64,000 nt of DNA from Pseudomonas sp. MYb118 (lineage in GTDB: Bacteria > Pseudomonadota > Gammaproteobacteria > Pseudomonadales > Pseudomonadaceae). The notes under the pieces were generated by a model. It searched no databases. It was not told where the DNA came from and was given only the letters and a program-made list of their open reading frames with translations. This document shows positions 1 through 8,702 of this stretch, piece after piece. Every line of letters starts with the position of its first letter. Within the stretch, counting starts at the first letter, position 1. Where the stretch lies: NCBI RefSeq assembly GCF_040947875.1, contig NZ_JBFRXN010000002.1:1364001-1428000 (forward strand), written 5' to 3'. The position numbers were made by a program, and so were the translations under genes.

Positions 1-7
1 GTGTGGC

Positions 8-733
8 TTAAGACTGCTTCTCGAACTTCAAGTCCCAAACCCCATGCCCAAGCCGTTCGCCGCGGCGTTCGAACTTGGTGATCGGGCGCTCGGCCGGGCG
101 CGGGACGCACTTGCCGTCTTCGGCCAGGTTGCGATAACCGGGCGCGACGTTCATCACTTCCAGCATGTACTCGGCATACGGCTCCCAGTCGGTGGCCATG
201 TGCAGCACACCGCCAACTTTCAACTTGCTGCGCACCAATTCGGCGAACGATGCCTGGACGATGCGGCGCTTGTGGTGGCGGCTCTTGTGCCACGGGTCCG
301 GGAAGAACAGCATCAGGCGATCGAGGCTGTTGTCGGCCACGCAGCGGTTGAGCACTTCGATCGCGTCGCAATCGTAGACCCGCAGGTTGGTCAGGCCCTG
401 GGTCAGCACGCCATTGAGCAGCGCACCGACACCCGGACGGTGCACTTCCACGCCGATGAAATCCTGCTCGGGCGCAGCCGCGGCCATTTCCAGCAGCGAA
501 TGGCCCATGCCGAAACCGATTTCCAGCGAACGCGGGGCCGAGCGGCCGAACACCTGGTCGTAGTCCACCGGCGCGTCAGCCAATGGCAGCACGAACAGCG
601 GTGCGCCCTGCTCCAGGCCACGTTGCTGGCCTTCGGTCATGCGCCCGGCGCGCATCACGAAACTCTTGATGCGGCGGTGTTGGCGCTCGTCGCCTTCTTC
701 CGTCTGGATAGGCGTGTCGTTTGATTCAGTCAT
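8..733 (-). CDS. trmB: tRNA (guanine-N7-)-methyltransferase TrmB
   Basis: SAM-dependent enzyme that makes m7G46 in the variable loop of tRNAs in the cytoplasm. The 241-residue product has the Rossmann SAM motif [12 protein letters not shown] near residue 70 and the TrmB signature [14 protein letters not shown] near residue 143, with the usual family length. The ATG at 733 is preferred to a TTG three bases upstream; no strong Shine-Dalgarno is visible. It lies 9 bases downstream of thiG and is probably the last gene of a thiS-thiG-trmB transcript, an order I recall from other Pseudomonas. The N-terminal ~40 residues are polar and lie outside the conserved domain. Confidence 0.96.
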   Translation of the reverse strand: MTESNDTPIQTEEGDERQHRRIKSFVMRAGRMTEGQQRGLEQGAPLFVLPLADAPVDYDQVFGRSAPRSLEIGFGMGHSLLEMAAAAPEQDFIGVEVHRPGVGALLNGVLTQGLTNLRVYDCDAIEVLNRCVADNSLDRLMLFFPDPWHKSRHHKRRIVQASFAELVRSKLKVGGVLHMATDWEPYAEYMLEVMNVAPGYRNLAEDGKCVPRPAERPITKFERRGERLGHGVWDLKFEKQS

Positions 734-742
734 CAATGGCTC

Positions 743-1537
743 TTACTTGATCAGACCATCCAGCGGCGAAGAGGCGCTGGCGTAGAGTTTTTTCGGCATG
801 CGGCCGGCGAGGTAGGCCAGGCGACCGGCGACGATGGCGTGCTTCATGGCTTCGGCCATCATGATCGGCTGTTGCGCGTTGGCGATGGCCGAGTTCATCA
901 GCACCGCTTCGCAGCCCAGTTCCATGGCGATGGTGGCGTCGGACGCGGTACCGACACCGGCATCCACCAGCACCGGGATCTTGGCTTCTTCGAGGATGAT
1001 CTGCAGGTTGTATGGGTTGCAGATCCCCAGGCCCGTGCCGATCAGGCCGGCCAGCGGCATCACCGCGATGCAGCCGATTTCCGCCAGTTGGCGTGCGATG
1101 ATCGGGTCATCGCTGGTGTAAACCATCACGTCGAAGCCTTCCTTGACCAGCACTTCGGCGGCCTTGAGGGTTTCGATCACGTTGGGGAACAGGGTTTTCT
1201 GGTCCGCCAGCACTTCCAGCTTCACCAGGTTGTGGCCGTCGAGCAGCTCACGGGCCAGGCGGCAGGTGCGCACAGCTTCGGTGGCGTCGTAGCAGCCGGC
1301 GGTGTTCGGCAGGATGGTGTAGCGATCCGGTGGCAGGATATCCAGCAGGTTCGGTTCGCCCGGGTTCTGGCCGATGTTGGTCCGGCGCACGGCCACGGTG
1401 ACGATCTCGGCGCCCGAGGCCTCGATGGCCAGGCGGGTTTCTTCCATGTCACGGTATTTGCCGGTGCCGACCAGCAGACGCGACTGGTAAGTACGACCGG
1501 CCAGGACGAAAGGCTTGTCGGTGCGAACGATGCTCAT
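743..1537 (-). CDS. thiG: Thiazole synthase ThiG
   Basis: Condenses 1-deoxyxylulose 5-phosphate, dehydroglycine and the sulfur carried by ThiS thiocarboxylate to form the thiazole phosphate of thiamine. The 264-residue TIM-barrel protein contains the Schiff-base lysine region [10 protein letters not shown] (Lys106), and the phosphate-binding loops [12 protein letters not shown] and [10 protein letters not shown]. The ATG at 1537 is preceded by AGAGGA six bases upstream, so a GTG-initiated extension of 11 residues is rejected. It follows thiS directly on the same strand, consistent with the two products working as a complex. No TPP riboswitch was recognised upstream of the pair. Confidence 0.97.
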   Translation of the reverse strand: MSIVRTDKPFVLAGRTYQSRLLVGTGKYRDMEETRLAIEASGAEIVTVAVRRTNIGQNPGEPNLLDILPPDRYTILPNTAGCYDATEAVRTCRLARELLDGHNLVKLEVLADQKTLFPNVIETLKAAEVLVKEGFDVMVYTSDDPIIARQLAEIGCIAVMPLAGLIGTGLGICNPYNLQIILEEAKIPVLVDAGVGTASDATIAMELGCEAVLMNSAIANAQQPIMMAEAMKHAIVAGRLAYLAGRMPKKLYASASSPLDGLIK

Positions 1538-1600
1538 GGGAAATCCTCTGTTGGGGTGAGGTTCTTGCACAATAATGCTATGGCCGCGCGGGCCGGGCGA

Positions 1601-1801
1601 CTAGCCGCCGCCGATGGCGTGCACCACTTCGACGCTGTCGCCGTCATTGAGGGTGGTGTCCGCGTGTTGGCTGCGCGGGACGATATCCAGGTTGAGCTCG
1701 ACTGCGACCCGGCGTCCGGTCAGTTCCAGACGGGCCAGCAGGGCCGCAACGGTTTCACCGTCGGGCAGTTCAAGGGATTCGCCGTTCAACTGAATGCGCA
1801 T
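1601..1801 (-). CDS. thiS: Sulfur carrier protein ThiS
   Basis: Ubiquitin-fold sulfur carrier of 66 residues. It ends in the diagnostic Gly-Gly (VVHAIGGG), whose C-terminus is adenylated and converted to a thiocarboxylate that feeds ThiG. The start MRIQLNGE at 1801 is chosen because ThiS proteins begin with this first beta strand; the preceding in-frame methionines would add six residues with no homologous role. It is first in the thiS-thiG-trmB order. The stretch upstream (1802-2385) is filled by repeats. Confidence 0.93.
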   Translation of the reverse strand: MRIQLNGESLELPDGETVAALLARLELTGRRVAVELNLDIVPRSQHADTTLNDGDSVEVVHAIGGG

Positions 1802-1940
1802 GCCAAATGCCGCCATCATTTTTAGGGGCTGGCATTCTAGCCCGATCGGTCAGGATGACCCAAGCCATTCGTCGTCGCACCCCTCGACCTGCCTTCTGCC
1901 TTCAGCCCTCTGCCTCCTACCTTGTGCCCTCTGCCTCCTG

Positions 1941-1978
1941 CCTTGTGCCTTGTGCCTTGTGCCTTGTGCCTTGTGCCT
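1941..1978. repeat. Heptamer tandem repeat (CCTTGTG)x5
   Basis: Five consecutive copies of CCTTGTG plus a partial copy. They lie in a pyrimidine-rich stretch (about 1890-1980) that also holds degenerate CCTCTGC/CCTTCTGC units. There is no convincing gene here. It sits between the thiS start and a single REP. Confidence 0.8.
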
Positions 1979-1980
1979 AC

Positions 1981-2004
1981 TGTGGGAGCGAGCCTGCTCG
2001 CGAT
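1981..2004 (+). repeat. Single REP sequence
   Basis: GTGGGAGCGAGCCTGCTCGC core followed by GATG. It has the same sequence type as the paired REPs elsewhere in the window, but no inverted partner within 100 bases. Confidence 0.85.
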
Positions 2005-2017
2005 GACGGCCTGACAG

Positions 2018-2346
2018 GTGTACATATCCATTTCTGCGGTCACGGCTGCTTTTGGTTCCGCCCTTACGGCGGGTGACTTTGGGGCGCCAAAGTCACCAAA
2101 TCGCCCCGCCCCTGACGTACGGCCCTTCGCTGACGCTCCGGGTTCCCTCGCTCCGGTCCTGCTCCGTGGGCCCGCCGCCATCGGCCATCCTTGGCCGAGG
2201 GCGGCTAACCCGGCATCCTTGCCGGGTTGCCCACTGCGCAGAACCTCCACTCGGCCTTCCGACGGGGCAATCTGTGTCGCCTGTGGGATCGCGGCTTTAT
2301 TTCTGTCTCTGTTTCTCTTTCTGTAGGAGCGAGCTTGCTCGCGATG
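2018..2346 (+). repeat. Dispersed ~320 bp structured repeat, copy A, ending in a REP
   Basis: This segment recurs in inverted orientation at 3650-3965. It contains several short hairpins in series, including a GGTGACTTTGG/CCAAAGTCACC palindrome near 2073-2097, a CCGCCCTTACGGCGGG-type stem, a stem around GGCCATCCTTGGCC, and ACCCGGCATCCTTGCCGGGT. It ends with a REP at 2322-2346. Open frames across it read alike in both copies, but they have repeat-derived composition and no ribosome-binding site, so I annotate a repeat rather than a gene. I believe such repeats are scattered through fluorescens-group genomes, but have not searched. Confidence 0.88.
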
Positions 2347-2385
2347 GTGGATCAGGCACCGCGGGTGGAAAGAGGTGGAACGGGT

Positions 2386-2757
2386 TCAGGCCAGCCGCCA
2401 GGCGGCAAGGCCCAGGCATAGCCAGCCGATGAGGAAGGCCAGGCCGCCGAAGGGGGTGATGATGCCGAGTTTGCCGATGCCGATGGTGGTCAGAAGATAG
2501 AGGCTGCCGGAAAACAGCAGGATGCCGACGGTGAACGAGATACCGGCCCAGGCCACCAGGCGTCCTTGAATTTGTGTGGCCAGCAGGGCCACGCCGAACA
2601 GCGCCAGGGCGTGCACCAGTTGGTAGGTGACGCCGGTATGGAAGATTGCCAGGTATTCGGGTGTCAGGCGGTTTTTCAAGCCGTGGGCGGCGAAAGCGCC
2701 CAGGCCGACACCGGTGAAACCGAAGAAAGCAGCCAGCATCAGAAAGCCACGCAGCAT
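2386..2757 (-). CDS. DUF423 family small membrane protein (YgdD-like)
   Basis: The 123-residue protein has four predicted membrane spans: residues ~3-24, 45-62, 70-90 and 96-120. It carries the DUF423 features GAFAAHGL near residue 20 and HTGVTYQLVHALALF near residue 40. The biochemical function of the family is unknown; it acts in the inner membrane. The start at 2757 has GGAG seven bases upstream. It is divergent from mtgA with only 74 bases between the starts, so the two promoters must be compact or overlapping. The gene and mtgA together are bracketed by inverted copies of a long repeat. Confidence 0.9.
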   Translation of the reverse strand: MLRGFLMLAAFFGFTGVGLGAFAAHGLKNRLTPEYLAIFHTGVTYQLVHALALFGVALLATQIQGRLVAWAGISFTVGILLFSGSLYLLTTIGIGKLGIITPFGGLAFLIGWLCLGLAAWRLA

Positions 2758-2831
2758 GTAGAACTCCAGTCAGACTCGATCAACAGGGTCTGTATAATGG
2801 CCCGCTCCACCGGTTCGGCCAAGCCATCTCT

Positions 2832-3554
2832 ATGCTGCGTTCATTTCTACGACGACTCACGAAAGCCTCGCTCTGGTTCGCGGGCGGCAGTGTCGTGCTG
2901 GTGTTGATTTTCCGTGTGGTGCCGCCACCGGGCACGGCGTTGATGGTAGAGCGCAAGATCGAGTCCTGGGTCGACGGCGAACCGATCGACCTGCAACGCA
3001 CCTGGAAACCCTGGGACGAGATCTCCGACGACCTGAAAGTCGCGGTGATCGCCGGCGAAGACCAGAAATTCCCCGAGCACTGGGGCTTCGACATCGGTGC
3101 GATTCGCGCCGCCCTGGCCCACAACGAACTGGGCGGTTCGGTGCGCGGCGCCAGCACATTGAGCCAGCAAGTGTCGAAAAACCTGTTCCTGTGGTCCGGT
3201 CGCAGCTGGCTGCGCAAAGGCCTGGAGGCCTGGTTCACCGCGCTGATCGAAGTGTTCTGGCCCAAGCAGCGGATTCTCGAGGTCTACCTCAACAGCGTGG
3301 AATGGGATGACGGTGTGTTCGGCGCAGAAGCCGCGGCCCGGCATCATTTCGGTGTCAGCGCGAAAAACCTCAGCCGCCAGCAATCGAGCTTGCTGGCCGC
3401 AGTCCTGCCCAACCCACGGGTGTGGAGCGCGAGCCACCCGACCAACTATGTCGCACGGCGGGCCGGCTGGATTCGCCAGCAGATGAGCCAGCTGGGCGGT
3501 GACAGTTACCTGGTCGGGCTCAATGATTCGCGGCGAGCGCCTTGGGCCAAATAA
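2832..3554 (+). CDS. mtgA: Monofunctional biosynthetic peptidoglycan transglycosylase
   Basis: Polymerises lipid II into glycan strands without a transpeptidase domain. The 240-residue protein has one N-terminal membrane anchor (residues ~13-30) and the GT51 motifs: AGEDQKFPEHWGFD with catalytic Glu76, then GASTLSQQVSKNLFL, KGLEAWFTALIEV and ILEVYLNSVEW. Length is normal for MtgA. The Shine-Dalgarno before the ATG is weak. Downstream lies a REP- and repeat-rich convergent region before rpoH, with no gene in it. Confidence 0.96.
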   Translation: MLRSFLRRLTKASLWFAGGSVVLVLIFRVVPPPGTALMVERKIESWVDGEPIDLQRTWKPWDEISDDLKVAVIAGEDQKFPEHWGFDIGAIRAALAHNELGGSVRGASTLSQQVSKNLFLWSGRSWLRKGLEAWFTALIEVFWPKQRILEVYLNSVEWDDGVFGAEAAARHHFGVSAKNLSRQQSSLLAAVLPNPRVWSASHPTNYVARRAGWIRQQMSQLGGDSYLVGLNDSRRAPWAK

Positions 3555-3569
3555 CCCCGTGCATCCCCC

Positions 3570-3590
3570 TGTAGGAGCGAGCTTGCTCCG
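3570..3590 (+). repeat. Degenerate REP
   Basis: GTAGGAGCGAGCTTGCTCCG, a REP whose distal arm has changed (CTCCGGGC instead of CTCGCGAT). It faces the REP at the start of the long repeat copy at 3650, so the two make an imperfect inverted pair immediately after mtgA. Confidence 0.75.
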
Positions 3591-3649
3591 GGCGGCGTTC
3601 CGACGATTGCGATGCATCAATCAACAAATCAGCTGACCGACACACCGCG

Positions 3650-3965
3650 ATCGCGAGCAAGCTCGCTCCTACAGAAACGGAAACAGAACCGCGATCCCAC
3701 AGGCGACACAGATTGCCCCGTCGGAAGGCCGAGTGGAGGTTCTGCGCAGTGGGCAACCCGGCATGGATGCCGGGTTAGCCGCCCTCGGCCAAGGATGGCC
3801 GATGGCGGCGGGCCCACGGAGCAGGACCGGAGCGAGGGAACCCGGAGCGCCAGCGAAGGGCCGTACGTCAGGAGCCAGGCGTTTTGGTGACTTTGGCGCC
3901 CCAAAGTCACCCGCCGTAAGGGCGGAACCCTAAGCGGCCGCGCCCGCAGAAACGGATATGTACAC
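3650..3965 (-). repeat. Dispersed ~320 bp structured repeat, copy B (inverted relative to 2018-2346)
   Basis: Reading the minus strand gives the same series of hairpins as copy A. It begins with a REP at 3650-3674 and ends near the GGATATGTACA motif. A few substitutions and one-base changes separate the copies, for example CATGGATG against CATCCTTG at the Pro-Gly hairpin. The two copies face each other across DUF423 and mtgA. Short open frames inside it are not called as genes. Confidence 0.88.
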
Positions 3966-4101
3966 CCGTAAGGCCGCCATCGCGGGCAAGCCCGCTCCCA
4001 CAGAGTCACCCGCCGTAAGGGCGGAACCTTAAGCGGCCGTGATAGCAGAAATGGATATGTACGCCGTAAGACCGCCATCGCTGGCAAGCCAGCTCCTACA
4101 G
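3905..4101. repeat. Two tandem ~97 bp units with REPs
   Basis: Two successive units share the order GTCACCCGCCGTAAGGGCGG, then AAGCGGCCG, then GGATATGTAC, then CCGCCATCGC and a REP. The REPs are at 3979-4003 and 4077-4101. The second REP carries compensatory arm changes (CTGGCAAGCCAG instead of CGGGCAAGCCCG), so the hairpin is kept. This looks like a local duplication of the tail of the long repeat plus its REP. Confidence 0.8.
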
Positions 4102-4137
4102 GGGGGAATAGGCAGCGAATGACAAATCCGGCACAAA

Positions 4138-4172
4138 CAAAAACGCCCCAATCAATGATCGGGGCGTTTTTT
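4138..4172. terminator. Bidirectional intrinsic terminator after rpoH
   Basis: The stem AAACGCCCC / GGGGCGTTT with a loop of about ten bases has a T-run on one side and an A-run on the other, so it can stop transcripts from both strands. It lies about 17 bases past the rpoH stop codon and faces transcription arriving from the mtgA side. Confidence 0.9.
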
Positions 4173-4188
4173 ATTGCCATTTTGCAGG

Positions 4189-5043
4189 TTACGCCGCAAT
4201 CGACAGCTTGAGCTTGTTCATCGCACTCTTCTCGAGCTGGCGAATACGCTCGGCCGACACGTTGTACTTCTGCGCCAGGTCGTGCAGCGTGGCTTTCTCT
4301 TCCGCCAGCCAGCGCTGGTAGAGGATGTCACGGCTACGGTCGTCCAGCACTTCCAGCGCTTCGTGCAGGTTGTGGTTGGAGTTGTCGCTCCAGTCGGCAT
4401 CTTCCAGTTGACGCGCCGGGTCATACCGGTGGTCTTCCAGGTAGTTGGCCGGCGATTGGAAGGCGCTGTCGTCGTCGGCTTCGGCAGCCGGGTCGAAGGC
4501 CATGTCCTGGCCGGTCAGGCGACTTTCCATCTCGCGCACTTCCCGCGGCTCCACGCCGAGGCTTTCCGCCACACGGTGGACTTCCTCGTTGTTCAGCCAC
4601 GCCAGGCGTTTTTTCTGGCTGCGCAGGTTGAAGAACAGCTTGCGCTGGGCCTTGGTGGTCGCGACTTTCACGATGCGCCAGTTGCGCAGGATGAATTCGT
4701 GGATTTCCGCCTTGATCCAGTGCACGGCGAACGACACCAGGCGCACGCCCATTTCCGGGTTGAAGCGCTTCACGGCCTTCATCAGGCCGACGTTACCTTC
4801 CTGGATCAGGTCAGCCTGAGCCAGACCGTAGCCGGAATAGCTACGGGCGATATGTACGACAAAACGCAGGTGGGCGAGCACCATCTGCCGAGCCGCCCCC
4901 AAATCCTGCTCATAGTAGAGACTCTCGGCCAGTTCACGCTCCTGCTCCGGCGTCAGCAATGGAATGCTGTTGACGGTGTGCACGTAGGCCTCCAGGTTCG
5001 CACCCGGGACCAGCGCATAGGCAGGTTGCAAAGAATTGGTCAT
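4189..5043 (-). CDS. rpoH: RNA polymerase heat-shock sigma factor RpoH (sigma-32)
   Basis: Directs RNA polymerase to heat-shock promoters. The 284-residue protein has sigma region 2 at ~50-125 ([35 protein letters not shown]), the RpoH-specific box QRKLFFNLR at 133-141 that separates it from RpoD and RpoS, and a region 4 helix-turn-helix at the C-terminus ([19 protein letters not shown]). GGAGG lies ten bases before the ATG. It is 112 bases downstream of ftsX on the same strand, so it may be partly co-transcribed with ftsYEX as well as from its own promoters. Translation of this family is usually controlled by 5' mRNA structure; I did not resolve one here. Confidence 0.97.
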   Translation of the reverse strand: MTNSLQPAYALVPGANLEAYVHTVNSIPLLTPEQERELAESLYYEQDLGAARQMVLAHLRFVVHIARSYSGYGLAQADLIQEGNVGLMKAVKRFNPEMGVRLVSFAVHWIKAEIHEFILRNWRIVKVATTKAQRKLFFNLRSQKKRLAWLNNEEVHRVAESLGVEPREVREMESRLTGQDMAFDPAAEADDDSAFQSPANYLEDHRYDPARQLEDADWSDNSNHNLHEALEVLDDRSRDILYQRWLAEEKATLHDLAQKYNVSAERIRQLEKSAMNKLKLSIAA

Positions 5044-5155
5044 ACGTCAAAACCTCCGACTTACAAACTCGTGCAGTTCAGCACTGCGAAAATTGACCGG
5101 AAACCGAAAAACAAGTTCCCAAAAACGCTGAAAGGTCAATACGAGCAAATTGATA

Positions 5156-6178
5156 CTACTTAGGCGCAAGCTCCCTCAGGTGGCGTGCGACTGCAATCCA
5201 TGCACCGATATACCCCAACAGCACCGCGCCAAGCAAGAGCGACAGACCGTCGGCCACCGGCACACCGGCCAGCGCAAAATCGCTGCCGTACAAGCCGGCC
5301 AACCCGACCACCGCGTCGTTCAGCCAGTCAAGGCCAAACGCCAATACGCCCCAGGAAAGTATCCCCGCACCGAAGCCATACAACGCGCCCATATAAAGGA
5401 AGGGCCTGCGCACATAACTGTCGGTGCCGCCCACGAGTTTAATCACTTCTATCTCTGTGCGGCGGTTTTCAATATGAAGACGAATGGTATTGCCTATCAC
5501 CAAAAGTAATGCAGAAACCAGGAGCACGGTCAGACCGAAGACAAACCGGTCACCCAGCTTGAGGATGGCCGCCAGACGCTCGACCCAGACTAGATCAAGT
5601 TGCGCCTGTTGTACCTTGGGCAATTCGGAAAGTTTTTGTCGTAATGCTTCAAGCGCGGGCTTGTCCACCTCGTTGGGCGTTACCAGCACCACGCCGGGCA
5701 GCGGGTTTTCCGGCAATTCCTTGAGGGCATCGCCCAGGCCCGACTGCTGCTGGAACTCTTCCAGTGCCTGGTCGCGACCGACGTATTCGGCATCCGCCAC
5801 GCCAGGCAGACGCTTGATCTGCTCGCGCAGCGATTCACCTTCCGCCGGGCTGGCCTCAAGCTCGAGGTACAGGGAAATCTGCGCCGCACGCTGCCAGGAA
5901 CCGCCGAGGCGCTCCACATTACTCAGCAAAAGTGACAGGCCCATGGGCAAGCTCAAGGCCACCGCCATCACCATGCAGGTGAAAAAGCTGCCGATCGGCT
6001 GCTTGCCCAGGCGCCGCAGGCTGTCGAGCAGGCTGGCGCGATGGCTTTCAATCCAGGCGGCGAACAGCGTGGCGAAGTCCGGGCCGTCGTCATCGTCGCG
6101 TTTTTTCTTCTGCGGTTGCGGGTCGGCGGCCTTTGGCGCCACGCGCTCGGAAACCTTGGGGCTACGTGTCGCACTCAT
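5156..6178 (-). CDS. ftsX: Cell division protein FtsX
   Basis: Membrane partner of FtsE that activates septal peptidoglycan hydrolases through an extracytoplasmic domain. The 340-residue protein has a long charged cytoplasmic N-tail (about 65 residues, including PQKKKRDDDDG) and TM1 near 66-88. A periplasmic domain spans ~90-205, and the C-terminal half has three TM segments (~215-235, 262-285, 308-330). It begins four bases inside the end of ftsE (ATGA overlap), which suggests translational coupling in an ftsY-ftsE-ftsX operon. Confidence 0.96.
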   Translation of the reverse strand: MSATRSPKVSERVAPKAADPQPQKKKRDDDDGPDFATLFAAWIESHRASLLDSLRRLGKQPIGSFFTCMVMAVALSLPMGLSLLLSNVERLGGSWQRAAQISLYLELEASPAEGESLREQIKRLPGVADAEYVGRDQALEEFQQQSGLGDALKELPENPLPGVVLVTPNEVDKPALEALRQKLSELPKVQQAQLDLVWVERLAAILKLGDRFVFGLTVLLVSALLLVIGNTIRLHIENRRTEIEVIKLVGGTDSYVRRPFLYMGALYGFGAGILSWGVLAFGLDWLNDAVVGLAGLYGSDFALAGVPVADGLSLLLGAVLLGYIGAWIAVARHLRELAPK

Positions 6179-6846
6179 ACGCCGGCCTCCCCGTCGCCAA
6201 TCAATCGGCCGCGTTGCAGGGTCAGCATGCGGTGACGCATGCGGGCGATCAGGGCCAGGTCGTGACTGGCGATCAGCACGCTGGTTCCCAGGCGGTTGAT
6301 GTCTTCGAATACGCCCATGATTTCCGCCGCCAGACGCGGGTCGAGGTTACCGGTGGGTTCGTCCGCCAGCAGCAGGGCCGGGCGGTGCACGATGGCGCGG
6401 GCAATGCCGACGCGTTGCTGCTGACCGGTGGACAGATCGCCTGGGTACAGGTCGGCTTTATCCGACAGCGCCACGCGCTCCAGGGCCGAATCCACGCGCT
6501 TGGCGATCTCGACCTTGGACAGGCCGAGAATCTGCAAGGGTAGCGCGACGTTGTTGAACACCGTGCGATCGAACAGCAGCTGGTGGTTCTGGAACACTAC
6601 GCCGATCTGCCGGCGCAGGAACGGGATCTGCGCATTGCTGATGGTGGCCAGGTCCTGGCCCGCGAGCAGCAGTTTGCCGGTGGTCGGCCGCTCCATCGCC
6701 AGCAGCAGGCGCAACAGGGTGCTTTTACCGGCGCCGGAGTGGCCGGTGACAAACAGGAATTCACCGCGACGGACCCGAAAGCTCAGCTCGTGCAAGCCGA
6801 CGTGACCGTTCGGGTAGCGTTTACCGACCTGTTCGAAACGAATCAT
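6175..6846 (-). CDS. ftsE: Cell division ATP-binding protein FtsE
   Basis: ABC-type ATPase of the FtsEX complex. The 223 residues include Walker [10 protein letters not shown] near residue 36, the Q-loop sequence VVFQNHQLL, the signature LSTGQQQR, Walker [13 protein letters not shown] and the switch histidine in IASHDLAL. Its start overlaps the end of ftsY (6843-6846) and its stop overlaps ftsX, so all three are tightly coupled. Length is typical. Confidence 0.97.
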   Translation of the reverse strand: MIRFEQVGKRYPNGHVGLHELSFRVRRGEFLFVTGHSGAGKSTLLRLLLAMERPTTGKLLLAGQDLATISNAQIPFLRRQIGVVFQNHQLLFDRTVFNNVALPLQILGLSKVEIAKRVDSALERVALSDKADLYPGDLSTGQQQRVGIARAIVHRPALLLADEPTGNLDPRLAAEIMGVFEDINRLGTSVLIASHDLALIARMRHRMLTLQRGRLIGDGEAGV

Positions 6847-8360
6847 GAACGCTCCCGCTCGGCAAACAGTGCCTGGACAAAGGGTTCGGCTTCAAAGGTG
6901 CGCAAGTCGTCGATGCCTTCACCGACGCCGATGTAGCGAATCGGCAAACCAAACTGCTTGGCCAGGGCGAAGATCACCCCGCCCTTGGCGGTGCCGTCGA
7001 GCTTGGTCAGCGCCAGGCCGGTCAGTTCGACGGTCTGGTTGAATTGCTTGGCCTGGTTGATGGCGTTCTGGCCGGTGCCGGCGTCGAGCACCAGCAGCAC
7101 TTCGTGCGGTGCGTCGGCGTCGAGCTTGCCGATGACCCGGCGCACCTTCTTCAACTCTTCCATCAGGTTGTCTTTGGTGTGCAGGCGACCGGCGGTGTCG
7201 GCGATCAGCACGTCGATGCCACGGGCCTTGGCCGCCTGCACGGCGTCGAAGATCACCGAAGCGGAGTCGGCGCCGGTGTGCTGGGCGATGACCGGAATCT
7301 TGTTGCGCTCACCCCAGACCTGCAACTGCTCCACCGCTGCCGCACGGAAGGTGTCACCGGCGGCGAGCATGACTTTCTTGCCCTCGAGCTGCAGCTTCTT
7401 CGCCAGCTTGCCGATGGTGGTGGTCTTGCCGGCGCCATTGACGCCCACCACCAGGATCACGAACGGCTTGTTCTGCGAGGCGATCTTCAGTGGCTGCTCG
7501 ACCGGCTTGAGCATGGCGGCCAGCTCGGCCTGCAGGGATTTGTAGAGGGCATCGGCATCCGCCAGCTCCTTGCGCGCGACTTTCTGGGTCAGGCGCTGAA
7601 TGATCACCGAAGTGGCCTCGACGCCGACGTCGGCGGTCAGCAGGCGGGTTTCGATCTCGTCGAGCAGGTCGTCGTCGATGGTTTTCTTGCCAAGAAACAG
7701 GCTGGCCATGCCTTCGCCGATGCTGGCGCTGGTCTTGGACAGGCCTTGCTTGAGGCGGGCGAAGAAACCGGCCTTGGCCTCTTCGGTGCGCACCGGCTCG
7801 GCAGGGGCTTCGACCGCCGCAACCGGCGTTGGCGTGGCGGCAACTACTGCCGGAGCAGGCACAGGTGCTGGTGCTGGTGCTGGTGCTGGTGCTGGTGCTG
7901 GTGCTGGTGCTGGTGCTGGTGCAACAGGCTCGGACGCAGGTTGTGCAATAGTTTCCACAACTGCGGGAGCCGCCTCGACGACCGCTGGTGCCACCGGCAC
8001 AGGCTCGGGCGTAAATTCATTCGGTGCCGGAATCGGCGGCATGACGTGCGGTGCCAGATCATCCTCGACCAGCGCCACCGGCTCTTCCGCCACCGGCAGT
8101 TTCAGCCAGGGTTCGGCCACGGGCGTCAGCGGCTGTTCGACCACCTCGGCCTCAGGCTCGGCAACCGGCTGGAGTACCGGCTCGGCATTGGCCAGGACAA
8201 TTGGCGCAGGCTCTTCGACCACCGGCGCCGGCGCGGGCTCAGGGAGTGGCTGCGGCTGTTCGACGACGGTTTCCTGCGGTTTTTTACGCAGCCATCCGAA
8301 CAGGCCTTTCTTTTCGCCAGCCGCGGCTGGGGCTTTCTTGTCGTCGTTGGAACCAAACAT
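6843..8360 (-). CDS. ftsY: Signal recognition particle receptor FtsY
   Basis: SRP receptor GTPase that docks ribosome-nascent chains at the inner membrane. Of 505 residues, roughly the first 200 are an acidic, Pro/Ala/Glu-rich A domain. It includes a pure Ala-Pro dipeptide run encoded by a hexamer microsatellite at 7864-7922. The NG domain follows: N-domain from about residue 205, G1 [15 protein letters not shown] near 305, DTAGRLH, and [11 protein letters not shown] near 455. No Shine-Dalgarno is obvious before the ATG at 8360. It is first gene of the ftsY-ftsE-ftsX operon and divergent from the M16 protease genes. Confidence 0.97.
   Translation of the reverse strand: MFGSNDDKKAPAAAGEKKGLFGWLRKKPQETVVEQPQPLPEPAPAPVVEEPAPIVLANAEPVLQPVAEPEAEVVEQPLTPVAEPWLKLPVAEEPVALVEDDLAPHVMPPIPAPNEFTPEPVPVAPAVVEAAPAVVETIAQPASEPVAPAPAPAPAPAPAPAPAPAPVPAPAVVAATPTPVAAVEAPAEPVRTEEAKAGFFARLKQGLSKTSASIGEGMASLFLGKKTIDDDLLDEIETRLLTADVGVEATSVIIQRLTQKVARKELADADALYKSLQAELAAMLKPVEQPLKIASQNKPFVILVVGVNGAGKTTTIGKLAKKLQLEGKKVMLAAGDTFRAAAVEQLQVWGERNKIPVIAQHTGADSASVIFDAVQAAKARGIDVLIADTAGRLHTKDNLMEELKKVRRVIGKLDADAPHEVLLVLDAGTGQNAINQAKQFNQTVELTGLALTKLDGTAKGGVIFALAKQFGLPIRYIGVGEGIDDLRTFEAEPFVQALFAERERS
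7864..7922. repeat. GGTGCT hexamer microsatellite inside ftsY
   Basis: Nine perfect GGTGCT copies plus a tenth nearly complete one. On the coding strand they specify alternating Ala-Pro. Because the unit is six bases, slippage would change length without breaking the reading frame. Confidence 0.95.
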
Positions 8361-8702
8361 GGAGGACGGCTATCTCACGGTAGCGACGCGCCAAAGGGCG
8401 CCCCGGCAATTGAATATTCGATGCAGAACAGACTGCGATTGACCCAGCTTGTTCACGCGCAACATTTTGTCGAGGTGCAAACAGCGCCTCAAAGGTCGAC
8501 TAATACGATGGACTGGAACGGCATCGTCGGCGAAAACGCGGAGTTTAGCTGACAAACTCAAGATTTTCGGCGCGAACCCAAACAACCTGCCGACCGATCG
8601 AACGCCGGATAGGCGTGGCCGCCAGTAAAACGGATCAGTATCCTAGCACCCTCTCGCCCGCCGACGCTAAGCAAGCGGGCAGCCCAACAGGTTTAAAAAC
8701 GA
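8361..8702. other. Divergent intergenic region ftsY / M16 protease
   Basis: This stretch of 342 bases has no gene or repeat that I can support. It must hold the promoters for ftsY (leftward) and the protease operon (rightward). I could not identify a convincing -35/-10 pair by eye. Confidence 0.5.

Noticed and set aside
1802..1900. Possible TPP riboswitch upstream of thiS-thiG
   Set aside because: No thi-box pairing elements are visible. In this genus the riboswitch is expected upstream of thiC, which is not in the window.
1837..2250. Open frame beginning MEVLRSGQPG within the long repeat, also seen at 3733-3933
   Set aside because: Both copies are part of the dispersed structured repeat, have no ribosome-binding site, and their composition follows the hairpins. 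It is not supported as a protein-coding gene.
3555..4188. Small open frames in the repeat-rich gap between mtgA and rpoH
   Set aside because: They are made entirely of REP and long-repeat sequence with no start signals, so the stretch is annotated as repeats plus a terminator.
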